The notes below the pieces were generated by a model. The model ran no database searches, was not told where the DNA came from, and was given only the letters and a program-made list of their open reading frames with translations. Position numbers and translations under genes: made by a program. Positions 5,199-5,968 of a DNA stretch of 5,968 nucleotides are shown here, piece by piece (within the stretch, counting starts at the first letter, position 1; every line of letters begins with the position of its first letter). Source of the DNA: an archaeon (GTDB lineage: Archaea > Thermoplasmatota > Thermoplasmata > Methanomassiliicoccales > Methanomethylophilaceae); assembly GCA_024399225.1 (NCBI GenBank), contig JAKSHV010000074.1:1-5968 (forward strand), read 5' to 3'.

Positions 5199-5968
5199 AT
5201 GGCACAGACCGCAGTCGTAACAGGAGCTTCCAACGGTATCGGACTAGAACTTTCCAAGATCCTCGCTAGGGAAGGCTACGACCTTGTCCTGGCGGCCCGT
5301 TCCACCGACAAGCTGGAGAGACTGCGCGACGAGATACTGTCGATTCACAACGTGAACATCACCGTCGTGACCGCCGACCTCACCCTCGAGGAAGACCGTC
5401 TGAAGCTTATGGACTCCGTCCCCGGGGACATCGACATCCTGGTCAACAACGCGGGATTCGGAGACTACGGACTGTATGCCGAATGCGACTGGAAGAAGCA
5501 GGAGAGGATGGTCAACCTGAATGTGCTGGCACTTTCTCATCTGACCCACATGGTCCTCCCCAGAATGATCGCGAGAAAGAGCGGAAGGATCCTCAACGTA
5601 GGTTCCGTCGCATCCTTCCAGCCCGGACCCCTCATGTCCACCTACTACGCAACCAAAGCATATGTTCTCTCCATGACCGAGGCATTGTCCGTGGAACTGA
5701 AGGGAACAGGTGTCACCATCACCGCGCTCTGTCCCGGACCCGTCAACACCGGATTCACCGAGGCCGCCAACGTAGTTGGGGTCAGTCTTTTCAAGAAGTC
5801 CTCCGGTGCCGATGCACGCGATGTTGCGGAGATCGGATACCGTGCGATGATGAAGGGAAAGGTCATCGCCATCAACAGGTTCGTCCTGAAACTGCTGGTC
5901 GTATGCGAGAAGATACTTCCCAGGTCCATGGTCAGGAAGATCGTGTACAATATCCAGTCCAAGAGGGA
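5199..5968 (+). CDS. short-chain dehydrogenase/reductase (classical SDR, DltE-like), C-terminus cut by window end
   Basis: 256 codons are visible and no stop is reached. It is a classical SDR with a Rossmann fold and all key residues. The glycine-rich cofactor loop TGASNGIG is at 8-15, followed by AARS (32-35), where R34 suggests NADP(H). D60 comes after strand 3, and NNAG is at 83-86. The catalytic tetrad is N108, S136, Y149 and K153 (YYATK at 149-153), and CPGPVNTGF is at 179-187. It would catalyse NAD(P)-dependent oxidation or reduction of an unidentified alcohol/carbonyl substrate in the cytosol. The sequence most resembles the general DltE/COG0300 group, whose usual length is about 260 residues, so probably only a few residues are missing. 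It is divergent from the activase operon with 122 bp between start codons, and may share its regulatory region, but no functional link is visible. Substrate cannot be inferred. Confidence 0.9.
   Translation, partial: MAQTAVVTGASNGIGLELSKILAREGYDLVLAARSTDKLERLRDEILSIHNVNITVVTADLTLEEDRLKLMDSVPGDIDILVNNAGFGDYGLYAECDWKKQERMVNLNVLALSHLTHMVLPRMIARKSGRILNVGSVASFQPGPLMSTYYATKAYVLSMTEALSVELKGTGVTITALCPGPVNTGFTEAANVVGVSLFKKSSGADARDVAEIGYRAMMKGKVIAINRFVLKLLVVCEKILPRSMVRKIVYNIQSKR

Noticed and set aside
5244..5962. Minus-strand open frames opposite the SDR gene
   Set aside because: They are shadows of the SDR coding sequence, which has every expected motif on the plus strand.

Overview
The window looks archaeal. 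It carries the 3' part of a class II tRNA-Leu with an archaeal-style TTAGGATCC anticodon region, TATA-like boxes about 26 nt ahead of genes that start with almost no leader, and ribosome-binding sites (GGTGAT, AAGGGGG) that match the 3' end of archaeal 16S rRNA. Base composition is moderately GC-rich by eye, with strong use of GGA, AAG, ATC and AGG codons. My best guess is a methanogen of the Thermoplasmatota, order Methanomassiliicoccales. That is an inference from overall character; no lineage marker gene is present.

Layout from left to right. The 3' part of tRNA-Leu(UAG) ends at 52 (+). A convergent six-helix DUF998 membrane protein lies at 80-739 (-), with its own leaderless promoter. A hairpin terminator at 779-808 closes the next transcription unit. 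That unit reads leftwards from about 5083 to 819 and holds three blocks of one protein family. These are a tandem pair of BcrAD/BadFG-type ATPase domains (3325-5076), a four-cysteine module followed by a DUF2229 domain (2107-3324), and an HgdB-like 2-hydroxyacyl-CoA dehydratase-type C-terminal block (819-2126). A 122-bp divergent promoter region with a perfect 16-bp palindrome and a second inverted repeat separates this operon from a rightward short-chain dehydrogenase/reductase (5199 to the window end, cut by it).

The main point of interest is the junction at 3325-3327. The tandem-ATPase reading frame ends in TAG, but the same frame continues for 406 sense codons to a TGA at 2107-2109. The first 83 codons after the TAG encode a conserved-looking Cys-rich module and contain no ATG, GTG or TTG. 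The first in-frame ATG (3075) has no ribosome-binding site. In bacteria these three blocks are, as I recall the family, one polypeptide of about 1400 residues. Here 989 (with the TAG read as a residue) plus 435 residues gives 1424. The simplest model is that the amber codon is read through, and if the host is a Methanomassiliicoccales archaeon the inserted residue would be pyrrolysine. A recent nonsense mutation or an assembly error is the alternative.

Functionally, the operon encodes an ATP-driven, iron-sulfur-dependent low-potential electron-transfer protein related to the activator and dehydratase parts of 2-hydroxyacyl-CoA dehydratase and benzoyl-CoA reductase. Its substrate cannot be read from the sequence. 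The DUF998 and SDR genes are separate transcription units with no evident link to it.
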